Below are positions 6,996-15,198 of a stretch of DNA of 64,000 bases, one piece after another. Under the pieces are notes generated by a model, which did no database searches, was not told the origin of the DNA, and saw only the letters and a list, made by a program, of their open reading frames with translations. Made by a program: the position numbers and the translations under genes. The DNA comes from Agathobacter sp. (GTDB taxonomy: Bacteria > Bacillota > Clostridia > Lachnospirales > Lachnospiraceae): the NCBI GenBank assembly GCA_017409825.1, contig JAFQRZ010000005.1, forward strand, positions 32,502-96,501. Reading direction: 5' to 3'. Numbering within the stretch: position 1 is the first letter of the stretch; each line of letters starts with the position of its first letter.

Positions 6996-7487
6996 ATGGC
7001 AATAGAGGGCATGAAACAGCCAGAGATTTTGTGGATTAGTGATGCTTTGCGATTGCGAAAATTTGATGGAGTCTATGATTTTGCATTTGACTGGTATCAA
7101 GATGAAGAAACCGTATACTTAGTGGATGGCGTAAGAAAAAAGTATAGCCAGGAAACTTTAAAATGTATGTATGAATACTTGGACAAGCAAGGAGAACTGT
7201 AGTTTATTGAGATTTTAGAAAATGATGTATTTAAACCGATTGGCGATGTAACATTTTGGCAGAAAGATATGCCGATTGTAATTGGAGATAAGTCATATCG
7301 TGGAAAAGGCATTGCAAAACAGGTGATTGGTGCGTTGCTAGAACGCGGGAAGACACTGGGATATACAGAGCAGTATGTGAGTGAAATTTATGAATTTAAT
7401 ATTGATTCCCGAAAATGTTTTGAGAGTATGGGATTTGTGGCATATGAGAAGACGGAAAAGGGGAATAAATTCGTAAAAGCGTCTTGA
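6996..7487 (+). pseudogene. GNAT acetyltransferase interrupted by an in-frame amber codon
   Basis: One reading frame runs from ATG 6996 to TGA 7487 with a single TAG at 7200-7202. Before it the frame encodes a GNAT-like N-terminal half (MAIEGMKQPEILWISDALRL up to YLDKQGEL). After it the same frame continues FIEILENDVFKPIGDVTFWQ and includes the acetyl-CoA loop YRGKGIAKQVIGALLERGK and a normal C-terminus. Together they make a normal 163-residue GNAT. The most likely history is a Tyr codon (TAT/TAC) changed to TAG, since a Tyr suits that strand. No ribosome binding site supports a restart at 7269. Sequencing error or amber suppression remain possible. Confidence 0.8.
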
Positions 7488-7512
7488 AAAGATGAAACTC
7501 ATGTGATACTAT
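7484..7512 (+). promoter_or_regulatory. Promoter of the KilA-N gene
   Basis: TTGAAA (7484-7489) and TACTAT (7507-7512) are 17 bp apart, just after the stop of the broken GNAT gene. This indicates that the KilA-N gene is transcribed independently. Confidence 0.6.
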
Positions 7513-7556
7513 AAAATAAGGCCGAACAAATGTTCGAAAATCAAGAAGGTATCACT

Positions 7557-8408
7557 ATGAGTAAGGTTTTAAAAGAAACTATACATGCAAACGGCATTGA
7601 TATTGGGATTTATACAGAGGATTTTGAGAATGAGTATATTTCATTGACAGATATTGCGAAAAAGAGAGAAGGGGAATATCCAGGCTATGTGATTCAAAAT
7701 TGGATGCGTTCAAAAAGTACAGTATCCTTTATAGGTTTATGGGAAGTGTTGCATAATCCGAATTTTAATTGCCTCGAATTCGAGGCAATTAAATCGGAGG
7801 CAGGAGAGAATAGTTTTGTACTTACACCGAAACGCTGGATTGAATCGGTAAATGCAATAGGTATTGTAAGTAAGCAAGGACGATATGCAAATACATATGC
7901 ACATAGAGACATTGCATTTGAGTTTGCATCATGGATTTCTCCTGAATTTAAGTTATATATTATAAAGGATTACCAAAGATTAAAACATGATGAAAACAGT
8001 CGTCTTTCATTAAACTGGAATCTAAACAGGGAAATTTCAAAGTTGAATTATCGTATTCACACAGATGCAATAAAAGATAATTTGATTCCGCCAGAATTAA
8101 CACAGAAACAGATTTCATATACATATGCAAATGAGGCTGATTTATTAAATGTCGTTTTATTTGGCAAAACAGCGAAGCAATGGAGAGATGAGAATATGAA
8201 ATTAGAAGGAAATATTAGAGATTATGCATCTTTACAGCAATTGCTGGTTTTGGCGAATATGGAAAGCTATAATGCAATTTTGATTAAACAAGGTTGTGTT
8301 CAAGAAGAAAGAATGAAATTATTACATGATTTGGCAGTTCAGCAGATGAAGACACTTGGAAGTTTAGATATGAGTAGATTACCGCAAATTGGGGAGACAA
8401 ATGCTTAG
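7557..8408 (+). CDS. KilA-N domain protein
   Basis: A 283-aa protein with an N-terminal KilA-N DNA-binding domain (about residues 1-115) of the kind found in phage antirepressors and in chromosomal genes of gut anaerobes. Recognisable family segments are ISLTDIAKKREGEYPGYVIQ, NWMRSKSTVSFIGLWE, NAIGIVSKQGRYANTYAHRD and IAFEFASWISPEFKLYI. The C-terminal half (LNWNLNREISKLNYRIHTDA onward) is the alpha-helical extension usual in these proteins. ATG 7557 is chosen over 7530 because AGAAGG lies 8 bp upstream. A 30-bp perfect palindrome lies inside the coding sequence at 7764-7793. The role is unknown; phage-derived regulation or defence are possibilities. Confidence 0.85.
   Translation: MSKVLKETIHANGIDIGIYTEDFENEYISLTDIAKKREGEYPGYVIQNWMRSKSTVSFIGLWEVLHNPNFNCLEFEAIKSEAGENSFVLTPKRWIESVNAIGIVSKQGRYANTYAHRDIAFEFASWISPEFKLYIIKDYQRLKHDENSRLSLNWNLNREISKLNYRIHTDAIKDNLIPPELTQKQISYTYANEADLLNVVLFGKTAKQWRDENMKLEGNIRDYASLQQLLVLANMESYNAILIKQGCVQEERMKLLHDLAVQQMKTLGSLDMSRLPQIGETNA
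7764..7793. repeat. 30-bp perfect palindrome inside the KilA-N gene
   Basis: A perfect dyad centred between 7778 and 7779. Each arm runs TTTAATTGCCTCGAA, and the centre is GAATTC. It encodes FNCLEFEAIK, a segment conserved in KilA-N proteins, so part of the symmetry may be forced by the protein. A perfect 15-bp arm is nevertheless long for chance. Confidence 0.9.
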
Positions 8409-8495
8409 AAATCTAAAAGAAAAACTGACAATCTTGATGGGGAGAAAAGGGGCGATTTGTCCACTTTAACAAAATATATAAATTTGGAGAAATAA

Positions 8496-8945
8496 ATGAA
8501 ACGCACCGAAGAAGTAGAATTAACCGTTTTGTGTTTAGTAGAAAAAGACAATAAATTTCTTTTGCAAAATCGCGTGAAAGATGATTGGCGAGGCTTTGCT
8601 ATGCCAGGTGGACATATCGAGCCAGGTGAGTCAATTGTCGATGCAGTTGTGCGTGAGATGAAAGAAGAAACAGGACTCACGATTTTAAATCCGAAATTAT
8701 GTGGAGTAAAGCAATTTCCAATTGAGAATGGTCGCTATATCGTGTTCTTATTTACTGCTAGTGAATTTGAGGGAGAACTCCTTTCTTCTGATGAGGGAGA
8801 GATGTATTGGATAGACAAAAACGAAATTCCTAGTCTGGATGCCGTAGCGGATTTGCAAGAGATGCTAGATGTGATGTTGAATGACAATTTGACAGAATTC
8901 CAATATGTGATTGAGGACGAGGAGTGGAGGGTGATTTTGAAATGA
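8496..8945 (+). CDS. NUDIX hydrolase, 8-oxo-dGTP diphosphatase-like
   Basis: A 149-aa single-domain Nudix enzyme hydrolysing a nucleoside diphosphate linked to another moiety. The Nudix box is complete (GHIEPGESIVDAVVREMKEE, then TGL, matching Gx5Ex7REUxEExGU) near residues 48-70. The N-terminal strand VELTVLCLVEKDNKFLLQNR resembles MutT/YjhB-type enzymes. It overlaps the next Nudix gene by 4 bp, so the two form an operon. Confidence 0.9.
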   Translation: MKRTEEVELTVLCLVEKDNKFLLQNRVKDDWRGFAMPGGHIEPGESIVDAVVREMKEETGLTILNPKLCGVKQFPIENGRYIVFLFTASEFEGELLSSDEGEMYWIDKNEIPSLDAVADLQEMLDVMLNDNLTEFQYVIEDEEWRVILK

Positions 8946-9499
8946 TGAAATTGTATGAACAGATAAAAAACTACATCCCAGCCAACGAGCAGGAACAGAA
9001 CGACAAAGAGCAGATGCTTCAATTTATGCAAGTAAACGATAACTGCTTAACTCGTGAAAATACAGTGGCTCATTTTACAACCTCCATTTGGACGGTAAAC
9101 AAGGAACGCACCAAGACGCTGATGGTATATCACAATATTTACAATTCTTGGTCATGGATTGGTGGACATGCCGATGGCGTAGAAAATTTGGCAGAAGTGG
9201 CACTTAGAGAATTACAGGAAGAAACTGGAGTGAAAAATGCCAGATTAGTAAGTGATGAAATTTTCAGCATCGAGACCCTTACCGTAGATGGGCATATCAA
9301 AAAAGGGAAATATGTACCATGCCATTTGCACTTTAATGTTACCTATTTGGCAGAGGCAGATGAAGAGGAGGTTTTGGTTGTAAAGGAAGATGAAAACCAA
9401 GCAGTAAAGTGGTTTTCATTTGAGGAAGCATTGAAGGCTTCGACGGAACCTTGGATGGTGGAGCATGTGTATAAGAAATTAGTGGAAAAAAGTAGGTAA
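8942..9499 (+). CDS. NUDIX hydrolase
   Basis: A 185-aa Nudix protein with the box GHADGVENLAEVALRELQEE then TG (residues about 79-101). The N-terminal helical region before the domain is longer than in MutT. Tandem ATGs occur at 8942 and 8945. The first gives the usual ATGA overlap with the upstream stop and lies 11 bp after GGAGGG. An upstream ATG at 8924 is less likely because the SD lies inside it. The pair with the preceding Nudix gene suggests a small nucleotide-sanitising operon; substrates unknown. Confidence 0.88.
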   Translation: MMKLYEQIKNYIPANEQEQNDKEQMLQFMQVNDNCLTRENTVAHFTTSIWTVNKERTKTLMVYHNIYNSWSWIGGHADGVENLAEVALRELQEETGVKNARLVSDEIFSIETLTVDGHIKKGKYVPCHLHFNVTYLAEADEEEVLVVKEDENQAVKWFSFEEALKASTEPWMVEHVYKKLVEKSR

Positions 9500-9525
9500 G
9501 ATATCATGAATAAAATAAGCACATT

Positions 9526-9622
9526 TTCGGCTAGAATATATTTGTGTTATAAATTAGCCGAGATGTGCTTGAATTTTGAATGTTCTTCGGCTAAAATATA
9601 AACAGAATAAAAAATAGCCGAA
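9526..9622. repeat. Two tandem 37-bp inverted-repeat units, 60-bp period
   Basis: Unit 1 (9526-9562) and unit 2 (9586-9622) each have TTCGGCTA, exactly 21 bp, then TAGCCGA followed by G or A. The spacers are AT-rich and partly alike (GAATATA / AAATATA at the left). The units begin 60 bp apart and unit 2 ends 13 bp before the start codon of the AAA_14 gene. They could be operators, recombination sites or RNA hairpins. They are not a CRISPR array because there are only two units and no spacers of that kind. Confidence 0.85.
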
Positions 9623-9635
9623 AGAGGTCGTTAAC

Positions 9636-10859
9636 ATGAACTATATAAAAAGAAATTTAGAGAATGTAGTTAGCCAGGTTACAAAAGAATATCCTGTGGT
9701 TTTGGTTACAGGACCAAGGCAGGTGGGGAAGACTACAATGCTTCAAAAGTTGATGGAAGGTACGGATAGGGGATATGTTACGTTAGACGATTTGAATGAA
9801 AGAGCTCTTGCAAAGACAGATCCTGAATTGTTTTTGCAACTTCATAAACCACCGGTATTGATTGATGAGGTGCAGTATGCTCCAGAGCTATTTGCGTATA
9901 TTAAGATGAATGTAGATAAAAATCATGAGCCAGGTGCGTTTTGGTTGACGGGTTCACAAGTGTTCAAGTTGATGCGTGGAGTGCAAGAGTCCTTGGCTGG
10001 TAGAGTGGCGGTACTTTCTCTTACTTCGTTGTCACAGGCCGAAATAGCAGGAGCGGAGATGGAACCATTTGTTATAGAGATGGAAGATTTGCTTTTAAGA
10101 AAAGAAGGAAGAGAAGAAATCGATACAAGAGGTGTTTTTGAACGTATTTATAAGGGTTCCATGCCTGCAATTGTAAGCGGTGCAAACAGTAATAGCCAGA
10201 TTTTTTATAGTAGTTATTTGTCAACTTATATTGAGCGTGATGTGAAAGAATTATCGGATGCGATTGATTCACTTAAGTTTCTTAGATTTATCACAGCGGT
10301 AGCTGCAAGATGTGGTCAAATGGTTAATGTAGCAGAAATAGCGAGAGATGCAGATATCAACCAGACACAGGCGAAGGATTGGTTAGGAATTCTGGAAACT
10401 TTAGGGGTTATTTTTTATCTTCATCCGTATTCGAATAATTTGTTAAAGCGTCTAGTGAAAACTCCAAAGTTATATTTTTATGATACAGGATTGGTGTGTT
10501 ATTTGACCAAATGGAGTAGTGCAGAAACATTGGAAAGTGGTGCTATGAATGGTGCGATATTAGAGAATTATGTGGTTGCAGAAATTAGAAAAACATATTT
10601 AAACTGTGGTAAGGAACCATATATGTATTATTATCGTGATAAGGATGCTAAGGAGATTGATATTGTATTAGAGCATGACGGGGTTTTAAACCCAATTGAG
10701 ATCAAGAAAACATCTAATCCAGGGACAGAGCTAATAAAGGTATTTGGCTTACTAGATAAGGCATCAACACCTCGTTCCAAGGGTGCGGTTGTTTGTATGA
10801 AACCAGGACTTGGAGCGATTGATAGGGAAAATTATATTGTACCGATTTGGATGATATAG
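9636..10859 (+). CDS. ATP-binding protein, AAA_14 + DUF4143
   Basis: A 407-aa P-loop ATPase with Walker A TGPRQVGKTT (residues 25-34), Walker B PVLIDEVQ (about 73-80), sensor segment FWLTGSQVFKLM, and a C-terminal DUF4143 domain. The C-terminus holds a restriction-endonuclease-like segment (EIRKTYLNCGKEPYMYYYRD then KEIDIVL and NPIEIKK), with the D/E...D...ExK arrangement of PD-(D/E)XK nucleases. The family is abundant in gut anaerobes and archaea, usually as isolated genes, with no settled function. SD AGAGG lies 9-13 bp before the ATG. The repeat array just upstream is described separately. Confidence 0.9.
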   Translation: MNYIKRNLENVVSQVTKEYPVVLVTGPRQVGKTTMLQKLMEGTDRGYVTLDDLNERALAKTDPELFLQLHKPPVLIDEVQYAPELFAYIKMNVDKNHEPGAFWLTGSQVFKLMRGVQESLAGRVAVLSLTSLSQAEIAGAEMEPFVIEMEDLLLRKEGREEIDTRGVFERIYKGSMPAIVSGANSNSQIFYSSYLSTYIERDVKELSDAIDSLKFLRFITAVAARCGQMVNVAEIARDADINQTQAKDWLGILETLGVIFYLHPYSNNLLKRLVKTPKLYFYDTGLVCYLTKWSSAETLESGAMNGAILENYVVAEIRKTYLNCGKEPYMYYYRDKDAKEIDIVLEHDGVLNPIEIKKTSNPGTELIKVFGLLDKASTPRSKGAVVCMKPGLGAIDRENYIVPIWMI

Positions 10860-10873
10860 ATAGGAGAAGAGAT

Positions 10874-11428
10874 ATGAAATGGTTTATCGCGTCCGACATT
10901 CATGGGTCGGCATATTATTGTGAGAAATTATTAGAAGCTTACAGAAGAGAACAGGCAGACAAGATGTTATTGCTCGGAGATGTTTTATATCATGGGCCAC
11001 GCAATGATTTACCAGAAGGTTATGCACCAAAGAAAGTCATTGCCATGTTAAATGAATTGGAAAATGAGATTCTTTGTGTGCGTGGCAATTGTGAAGCAGA
11101 AGTGGATCAGATGGTGTTGAATTTCCCAGTGCTCGCAGATTATGCGATTTTGACTGTGGGAAAGAAAATGATTTTTGTGACACATGGCCATGTGTTTAAC
11201 AATAACAATCTGCCACCGATTAAGACTGGTGATATTTTGTTGCATGGTCATACCCATGTGCCTGTTTGCGAAGAGTACGAAACTCATATTTACATGAATC
11301 CAGGTTCTGTTTCCATTCCAAAAGAGAATTCGCCACATAGTTATATGGTATTCGATGGGGAACGTTTTGAGTGGAAGACATTAGAGGGCGATATCTATAA
11401 GGAATATGTTTTAAAAGAGGAAAATTAG
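10874..11428 (+). CDS. yfcE: YfcE family phosphodiesterase
   Basis: A calcineurin-like metallophosphoesterase of 184 aa, matching the YfcE/MJ0936 family (Mn-dependent phosphodiesterase). Metal-ligand motifs in order: SDIHGSAYYCEKLL (DxH at residues 6-8), LLGDVLYHGPRND (GD), VRGNCEAEVD (the GNH block with Cys for His), THGHVFN and LHGHTHVP. Start ATG 10874 follows TAGGAGAAGAG. A frame back to 10847 overlaps the upstream gene and lacks an SD. The next gene starts 1 bp after its stop. Confidence 0.88.
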   Translation: MKWFIASDIHGSAYYCEKLLEAYRREQADKMLLLGDVLYHGPRNDLPEGYAPKKVIAMLNELENEILCVRGNCEAEVDQMVLNFPVLADYAILTVGKKMIFVTHGHVFNNNNLPPIKTGDILLHGHTHVPVCEEYETHIYMNPGSVSIPKENSPHSYMVFDGERFEWKTLEGDIYKEYVLKEEN

Positions 11429-11429
11429 T

Positions 11430-12215
11430 ATGAATAATGTGAACAAAACTCTGTACATTCCTTTATATGGCAAAGCTTATGTGAGCCGTAAGGGAATTAT
11501 TTTAAATGATAAAAAAGCAGAAGAGATTTGGAATGCGGAAGGCTTTGAACTGAAAGGGAAATCCAAGTCCAAATGGTTGGCTTACTATATGGGAATGCGT
11601 TCGGCGGTATTTGATAACTGGCTTGCAGAGCAGATGAAAAAAGACAGCGAAGCAGTTGTCTTACATATTGGCTGCGGGATGGATAGCCGTATCCTTCGTG
11701 TTGGGGCAGATGGACACCAGTGGCATGATATTGATTTTCCAAATGTAATTGAGGAACGTAAAAAATACTATGCGGAAGATGATTCTTATCACATGGTAGA
11801 AGCGGATGTTCGAAAACAAAATTGGTTGTCTGCGATTCCAAAAGCGAAGCACGCTATCGTGGTAATGGAAGGCGTGAGCATGTATTTTGAACCACAGGAA
11901 TTAAAAGTGATATTAGAACAGATCTGTGCTCATTATGAAACAGTAAATCTATTGATGGATTGCTATACTACATTTGCAGCGAAAGCATCCAAATACAAAA
12001 ATCCGATTAATGATGTAGGAGTTACTTTGGTGTATGGATTAGATGAACCAAGAGAAGTGGAAAGCACTAATTTTAAATTCTATAAAGAGCATGAGATGAC
12101 ACCGGACTTTTTGATAAATGAATTAGAGGGAATGGAAAAAGCTATTTTTAAGAAACTGTACAGCGGTGGTATTGCGAAGAAAATGTATCGTATGTATGAA
12201 TATATCCAAGGTTAA
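11430..12215 (+). CDS. Class I SAM methyltransferase, leucine carboxyl methyltransferase family
   Basis: A 261-aa S-adenosylmethionine-dependent O-methyltransferase of the LCM/TcmP/PPM family. The SAM-binding motif I is LHIGCGMDSRILRV (GxGxDxR, about residues 73-86), followed by the acidic WHDIDFPNVIEERKKYY and post-I/II segments (IVVMEGVSMYFEPQELKVIL) diagnostic of the family. Characterised bacterial members methylate carboxylates or polyketide hydroxyls; the substrate here is unknown. The gene lies within a tightly packed run of small enzymes on the same strand, suggesting cotranscription with yfcE. Confidence 0.85.
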   Translation: MNNVNKTLYIPLYGKAYVSRKGIILNDKKAEEIWNAEGFELKGKSKSKWLAYYMGMRSAVFDNWLAEQMKKDSEAVVLHIGCGMDSRILRVGADGHQWHDIDFPNVIEERKKYYAEDDSYHMVEADVRKQNWLSAIPKAKHAIVVMEGVSMYFEPQELKVILEQICAHYETVNLLMDCYTTFAAKASKYKNPINDVGVTLVYGLDEPREVESTNFKFYKEHEMTPDFLINELEGMEKAIFKKLYSGGIAKKMYRMYEYIQG

Positions 12216-12233
12216 ATGATAGGAGGAATCCCT

Positions 12234-12740
12234 ATGCAGACTATACTTATTCTTGATGAGAAAAACTATACAGAAGATATGGCTGTTTTTGAGCGTTTTG
12301 TCGTGCGTGCTTTGATTGAAAAGGACGGATTATATGCGATGCAGCAGGGCAAACACGGGGAATACAAAATTCCTGGTGGTGGCATGGATGAAGGAGAAAC
12401 GATTGTCGAAGCACTCATGCGTGAGGTGCAGGAAGAAACTGGACTTGTAATTATACCAGAGACGATGAAGGAATTAGGCGAGATTATGGAAGTGCGTCGC
12501 GATATCTTCGATGAAAATATCAAGTATATTGCGCATTCTATGCATTTTGCGTGTGAAGTTGAGCCAGAGATGGTGGAAACTGCGTTGACCGAAAGTGAGA
12601 AGGAAAAAGGATTTCAGCTAGCGTGGGCAGATATTGATACGATTATCGAAACAAACGAGCGAGTAATGACAGAAAAGTGGCAATTCCGTGATGTAGAGTT
12701 CTTAAAGTGGTATAAGGATTATCTAAAAAAGGAGAAATAG
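12234..12740 (+). CDS. NUDIX hydrolase
   Basis: A 168-aa Nudix protein, the third in this region. The Nudix box is GGMDEGETIVEALMREVQEE then TGL near residues 48-70. The protein has an N-terminal MQTILILDEKNYTEDM. ATG 12234 follows AGGAGGAATCCCT, a near-ideal SD, so the further upstream ATG 12216 is rejected. It is 2 bp from the VOC gene downstream. Substrate unknown. Confidence 0.88.
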   Translation: MQTILILDEKNYTEDMAVFERFVVRALIEKDGLYAMQQGKHGEYKIPGGGMDEGETIVEALMREVQEETGLVIIPETMKELGEIMEVRRDIFDENIKYIAHSMHFACEVEPEMVETALTESEKEKGFQLAWADIDTIIETNERVMTEKWQFRDVEFLKWYKDYLKKEK

Positions 12741-12742
12741 GT

Positions 12743-13123
12743 ATGTTTTTTAATGTAATACATCATGTAGCAATTATTGTTTCGGACTATGAAAAGTCCA
12801 GAAAATTTTATGTAGAGCAGTTAGAACTTCCAATTATTCGCGAGAATTATCGTGAAGACAGAGACGATTATAAGTTGGATTTGAAAGTCGGTGACATAGA
12901 GTTGGAGATTTTTGGAGTGAAGAATCCACCACAGAGAGTGACAAATCCGGAAGCGTGTGGACTAAGACATCTGGCATTTAAAGTAGATGATATTGAGGAA
13001 GCGGTGAAGTGGTTAAATGAGAAAGGGATTGAAACAGAGCCAATCCGATTTGATAGGTATACACAAAAAAGAATGACATTTTTCCACGATCCAGATGATT
13101 TACCATTAGAATTACATGAATAG
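12743..13123 (+). CDS. VOC family (glyoxalase-like) protein
   Basis: A vicinal-oxygen-chelate metalloprotein of 126 aa built from two beta-alpha-beta3 units: the N-terminal INHHVAIIVSD-type start (VIHHVAIIVSDYEKSRKFYV) and the C-terminal GLRHLAFKVDDIEEAVKWLN and FFHDPDDLPLELHE. The metal ligands would be the N-terminal His, the His of LRHLAF and the terminal Glu. It resembles SMU1112c-type glyoxalase/lactoylglutathione-lyase-like proteins. The reaction is unproven. It stands between a Nudix and a GNAT gene with 2- and 14-bp gaps. Confidence 0.87.
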   Translation: MFFNVIHHVAIIVSDYEKSRKFYVEQLELPIIRENYREDRDDYKLDLKVGDIELEIFGVKNPPQRVTNPEACGLRHLAFKVDDIEEAVKWLNEKGIETEPIRFDRYTQKRMTFFHDPDDLPLELHE

Positions 13124-13137
13124 GAGTGCATGGAAAT

Positions 13138-13608
13138 ATGCAGATTCGAAGAGCGAAAACAATAGATATGGATGGTTTAAATAAATTACTGATGCAGGTG
13201 CTTATGGTGCATCACAACGGCAGACCGGATTTATTTAAACCAAATGCGAAAAAGTATACAGACGAGGAATTGATAGAAATCATAAAGGATGTCATGGCAC
13301 CAATTTTCGTAGCGGTAGATGAAAAAGAGGAAGTGCTAGGGTATGCATTTTGCAAATTTATCCAGCATATCGATAATAATATCCTGACGGATATTAAGAC
13401 GTTATACATAGATGACTTGTGCGTGGATGAGGAAAAACGCGGGATGCATATCGGAAAGCAGTTATATGAATATGTTTTGGACTTTGCCAAAGAAAGCGAC
13501 TGCTACAATGTGACACTAAATGTTTGGTCCTGTAACGAGAATGCCATGAAGTTTTATGAAAAATGTGGACTTGTGCCACAGAAGGTTGGGATGGAAGTCA
13601 TTCTGTAG
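13138..13608 (+). CDS. GNAT family N-acetyltransferase
   Basis: A 156-aa acetyltransferase. The acetyl-CoA-binding loop is DEEKRGMHIGKQLYEYV near residues 99-115, preceded by IKTLYIDDLCV, and the C-terminal segment is NENAMKFYEKCGLVPQ. The N-terminus MQIRRAKTIDMDGLNKLL is typical of RimI-like members. ATG 13138 is preferred: AGGAG lies 11 bp upstream. A GTG at 13126 overlaps that SD. This is the last gene of the accessory run before the tig promoter. Confidence 0.87.
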   Translation: MQIRRAKTIDMDGLNKLLMQVLMVHHNGRPDLFKPNAKKYTDEELIEIIKDVMAPIFVAVDEKEEVLGYAFCKFIQHIDNNILTDIKTLYIDDLCVDEEKRGMHIGKQLYEYVLDFAKESDCYNVTLNVWSCNENAMKFYEKCGLVPQKVGMEVIL

Positions 13609-13671
13609 AGGAATGTCAAGAAAATCAACGATGTTTTAGAAAAAACACTAGTATTTTCGCGAATCCTATGC

Positions 13672-13727
13672 TATAATCTCTAAATGATTGCGATGGTCGA
13701 AGTATGCCTATTTGTAAAAACCATCGT
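13672..13727 (+). promoter_or_regulatory. tig promoter -10 and leader hairpin
   Basis: TATAAT at 13672-13677 has no clear -35 (TAGTAT at the right distance). The untranslated leader holds CGATGGT (13691-13697) and ACCATCG (about 13720-13726), able to form a stem around a 22-base loop, 50 bp before the tig start. Its role is unknown. Confidence 0.45.
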
Positions 13728-13778
13728 TCAAGAAGAAATTACTTGTATTCAGATATATTAAGGAGGAAACAGTTAGTA

Positions 13779-15119
13779 ATGAGTGTACAGGTTGAAAATT
13801 TAGAAAAGAATGTTGTGAAACTTACAATCGAAGTTCCAGCAGAAGAAGTTGAAAAAGCTTTAAATGCAGCTTATTTAAAAGAAAGAAATAAAATCAGTGT
13901 TCCTGGTTTCCGTAAAGGCAAAGTGCCACGTGCAATGATTGAAAAAATGTACGGACCAGAAATCTTCTACGAAGAAGCAGCAAACAATTTAATGCAGAAC
14001 AGCTACGCAGCAGCAGTTGAAGAAAGCGGTGTTGATGTTGTATCTCGTCCAACAGTAGATGTAGTACAGATTGAAAAAGGCAAAGCTTTCATTTACACAG
14101 CAGAAGTTGCTGTTAAGCCAGAAGTAAAACTTGGCAAATACAAAGGTGTATCTGTAACAAAAGCAAACGTTAAGGTTACAGCTGCAGAAGTAAAAGAAGC
14201 ATTAGAAGCTGAAAGAAATAAAAACGCTAGAACAGTATCTGTAACAAGAGCTGCAAAACTTGGCGATACAGTTATGATAGACTACGAAGGTTCTGTAGAT
14301 GGAGTACCATTCGATGGCGGTAAAGCAGAAAACTCTCCACTTGAACTTGGTTCTCATTCCTTCATCGATACATTTGAAGATCAGTTAGTAGGACACAAAG
14401 CTGGCGAAGAAGTAGATGTAAACGTTACATTCCCAGAACAGTATCATGCAGCTGACCTTGCTGGCAAACCAGCACTCTTCAAAGTTAAGATTAACGATGT
14501 AACAACAAAAGAACTTCCAAAATTAGACGATGAATTTGCTTCAGATGTATCTGAATTCGAAACATTAGCTGAATACAAAGAAGATTTAAAGAAACAGCTT
14601 GAAGCGAAAAAAGCAGAAGAAGCAAAACGTGAACAGGAAGACGAAGCTATCGCAGCTATCGTAGAAGCTTCCGAAATGGAAATTCCAGAAGCTATGATTC
14701 AGACACAGTGTGAAGACATGGTAAATGAATTTGCACAGAGAATCGCTCAGAGCGGTCTTACAATGGAACAGTATATGCAGTTCTCAGGACAGACTGTTCA
14801 GGGCTTAATGGATCAGGTTCGTCCAGAAGCTGAAACACGTATCAAAACAAGCCTTGTACTTGAAGCTGTTGTTAAGGCAGAAGGTATCGAAGCTACAGAC
14901 GCTGATGTAGATGCAGAAATCGAAAAGATGGCTGGCATGTACGGTATGGATGTAGAACAGTTAAAGGGCTACATGGGAGAGGCAGAAAAAGCTTCTATGA
15001 AGAACCAGATGGCTATCACAAAAGCTGTTGAATTCATTATGGAAAACGTAAAAGAAAAAGCTGCTAAGAAAGCAAAGAAAGAAGACGCTGAAGCTGAAGA
15101 AGTAGCAACAGAAGAATAG
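13779..15119 (+). CDS. tig: Trigger factor, ribosome-associated chaperone and PPIase
   Basis: Trigger factor binds the ribosome exit tunnel through L23 and folds nascent chains. The ribosome-docking signature GFRKGKVP is at residues 43-50. The FKBP-type prolyl isomerase domain covers about 160-245 (GDTVMIDYEGSVDGVPFDGG, LGSHSFIDTFEDQLVGHKAG). The rest is the helical chaperone domain, ending in a Lys/Ala/Glu-rich tail. At 446 aa it has family length (about 430-450). ATG 13779 follows AAGGAGG; a frame back to 13704 is not supported. Codon use is strongly biased, as expected for a highly expressed gene. clpP, clpX and lon follow, a common Clostridia order. Confidence 0.98.
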   Translation: MSVQVENLEKNVVKLTIEVPAEEVEKALNAAYLKERNKISVPGFRKGKVPRAMIEKMYGPEIFYEEAANNLMQNSYAAAVEESGVDVVSRPTVDVVQIEKGKAFIYTAEVAVKPEVKLGKYKGVSVTKANVKVTAAEVKEALEAERNKNARTVSVTRAAKLGDTVMIDYEGSVDGVPFDGGKAENSPLELGSHSFIDTFEDQLVGHKAGEEVDVNVTFPEQYHAADLAGKPALFKVKINDVTTKELPKLDDEFASDVSEFETLAEYKEDLKKQLEAKKAEEAKREQEDEAIAAIVEASEMEIPEAMIQTQCEDMVNEFAQRIAQSGLTMEQYMQFSGQTVQGLMDQVRPEAETRIKTSLVLEAVVKAEGIEATDADVDAEIEKMAGMYGMDVEQLKGYMGEAEKASMKNQMAITKAVEFIMENVKEKAAKKAKKEDAEAEEVATEE

Positions 15120-15141
15120 GATTTAGTATTGAAATCAAAAG

Positions 15142-15180
15142 AGGGTTGCCGCGTGATGTGGCAGCCCTTTCACAACTTTT
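15142..15180 (+). terminator. Hairpin between tig and clpP
   Basis: AGGGTTGCC (15142-15150) pairs with GGCAGCCCT (15160-15168) with one G-U pair, followed by TTCACAACTTTT. It is probably a partial terminator that lets some transcription pass into clpP, which has no separate promoter that I can see in the 80-bp gap. Confidence 0.6.
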
Positions 15181-15198
15181 ATTAAGGAGGCATTTTAC

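Noticed and set aside
9526-9622. Repeats considered as a minimal CRISPR array
   Set aside because: Only two units, each an inverted repeat with its own internal spacer; no cas genes anywhere in the window.
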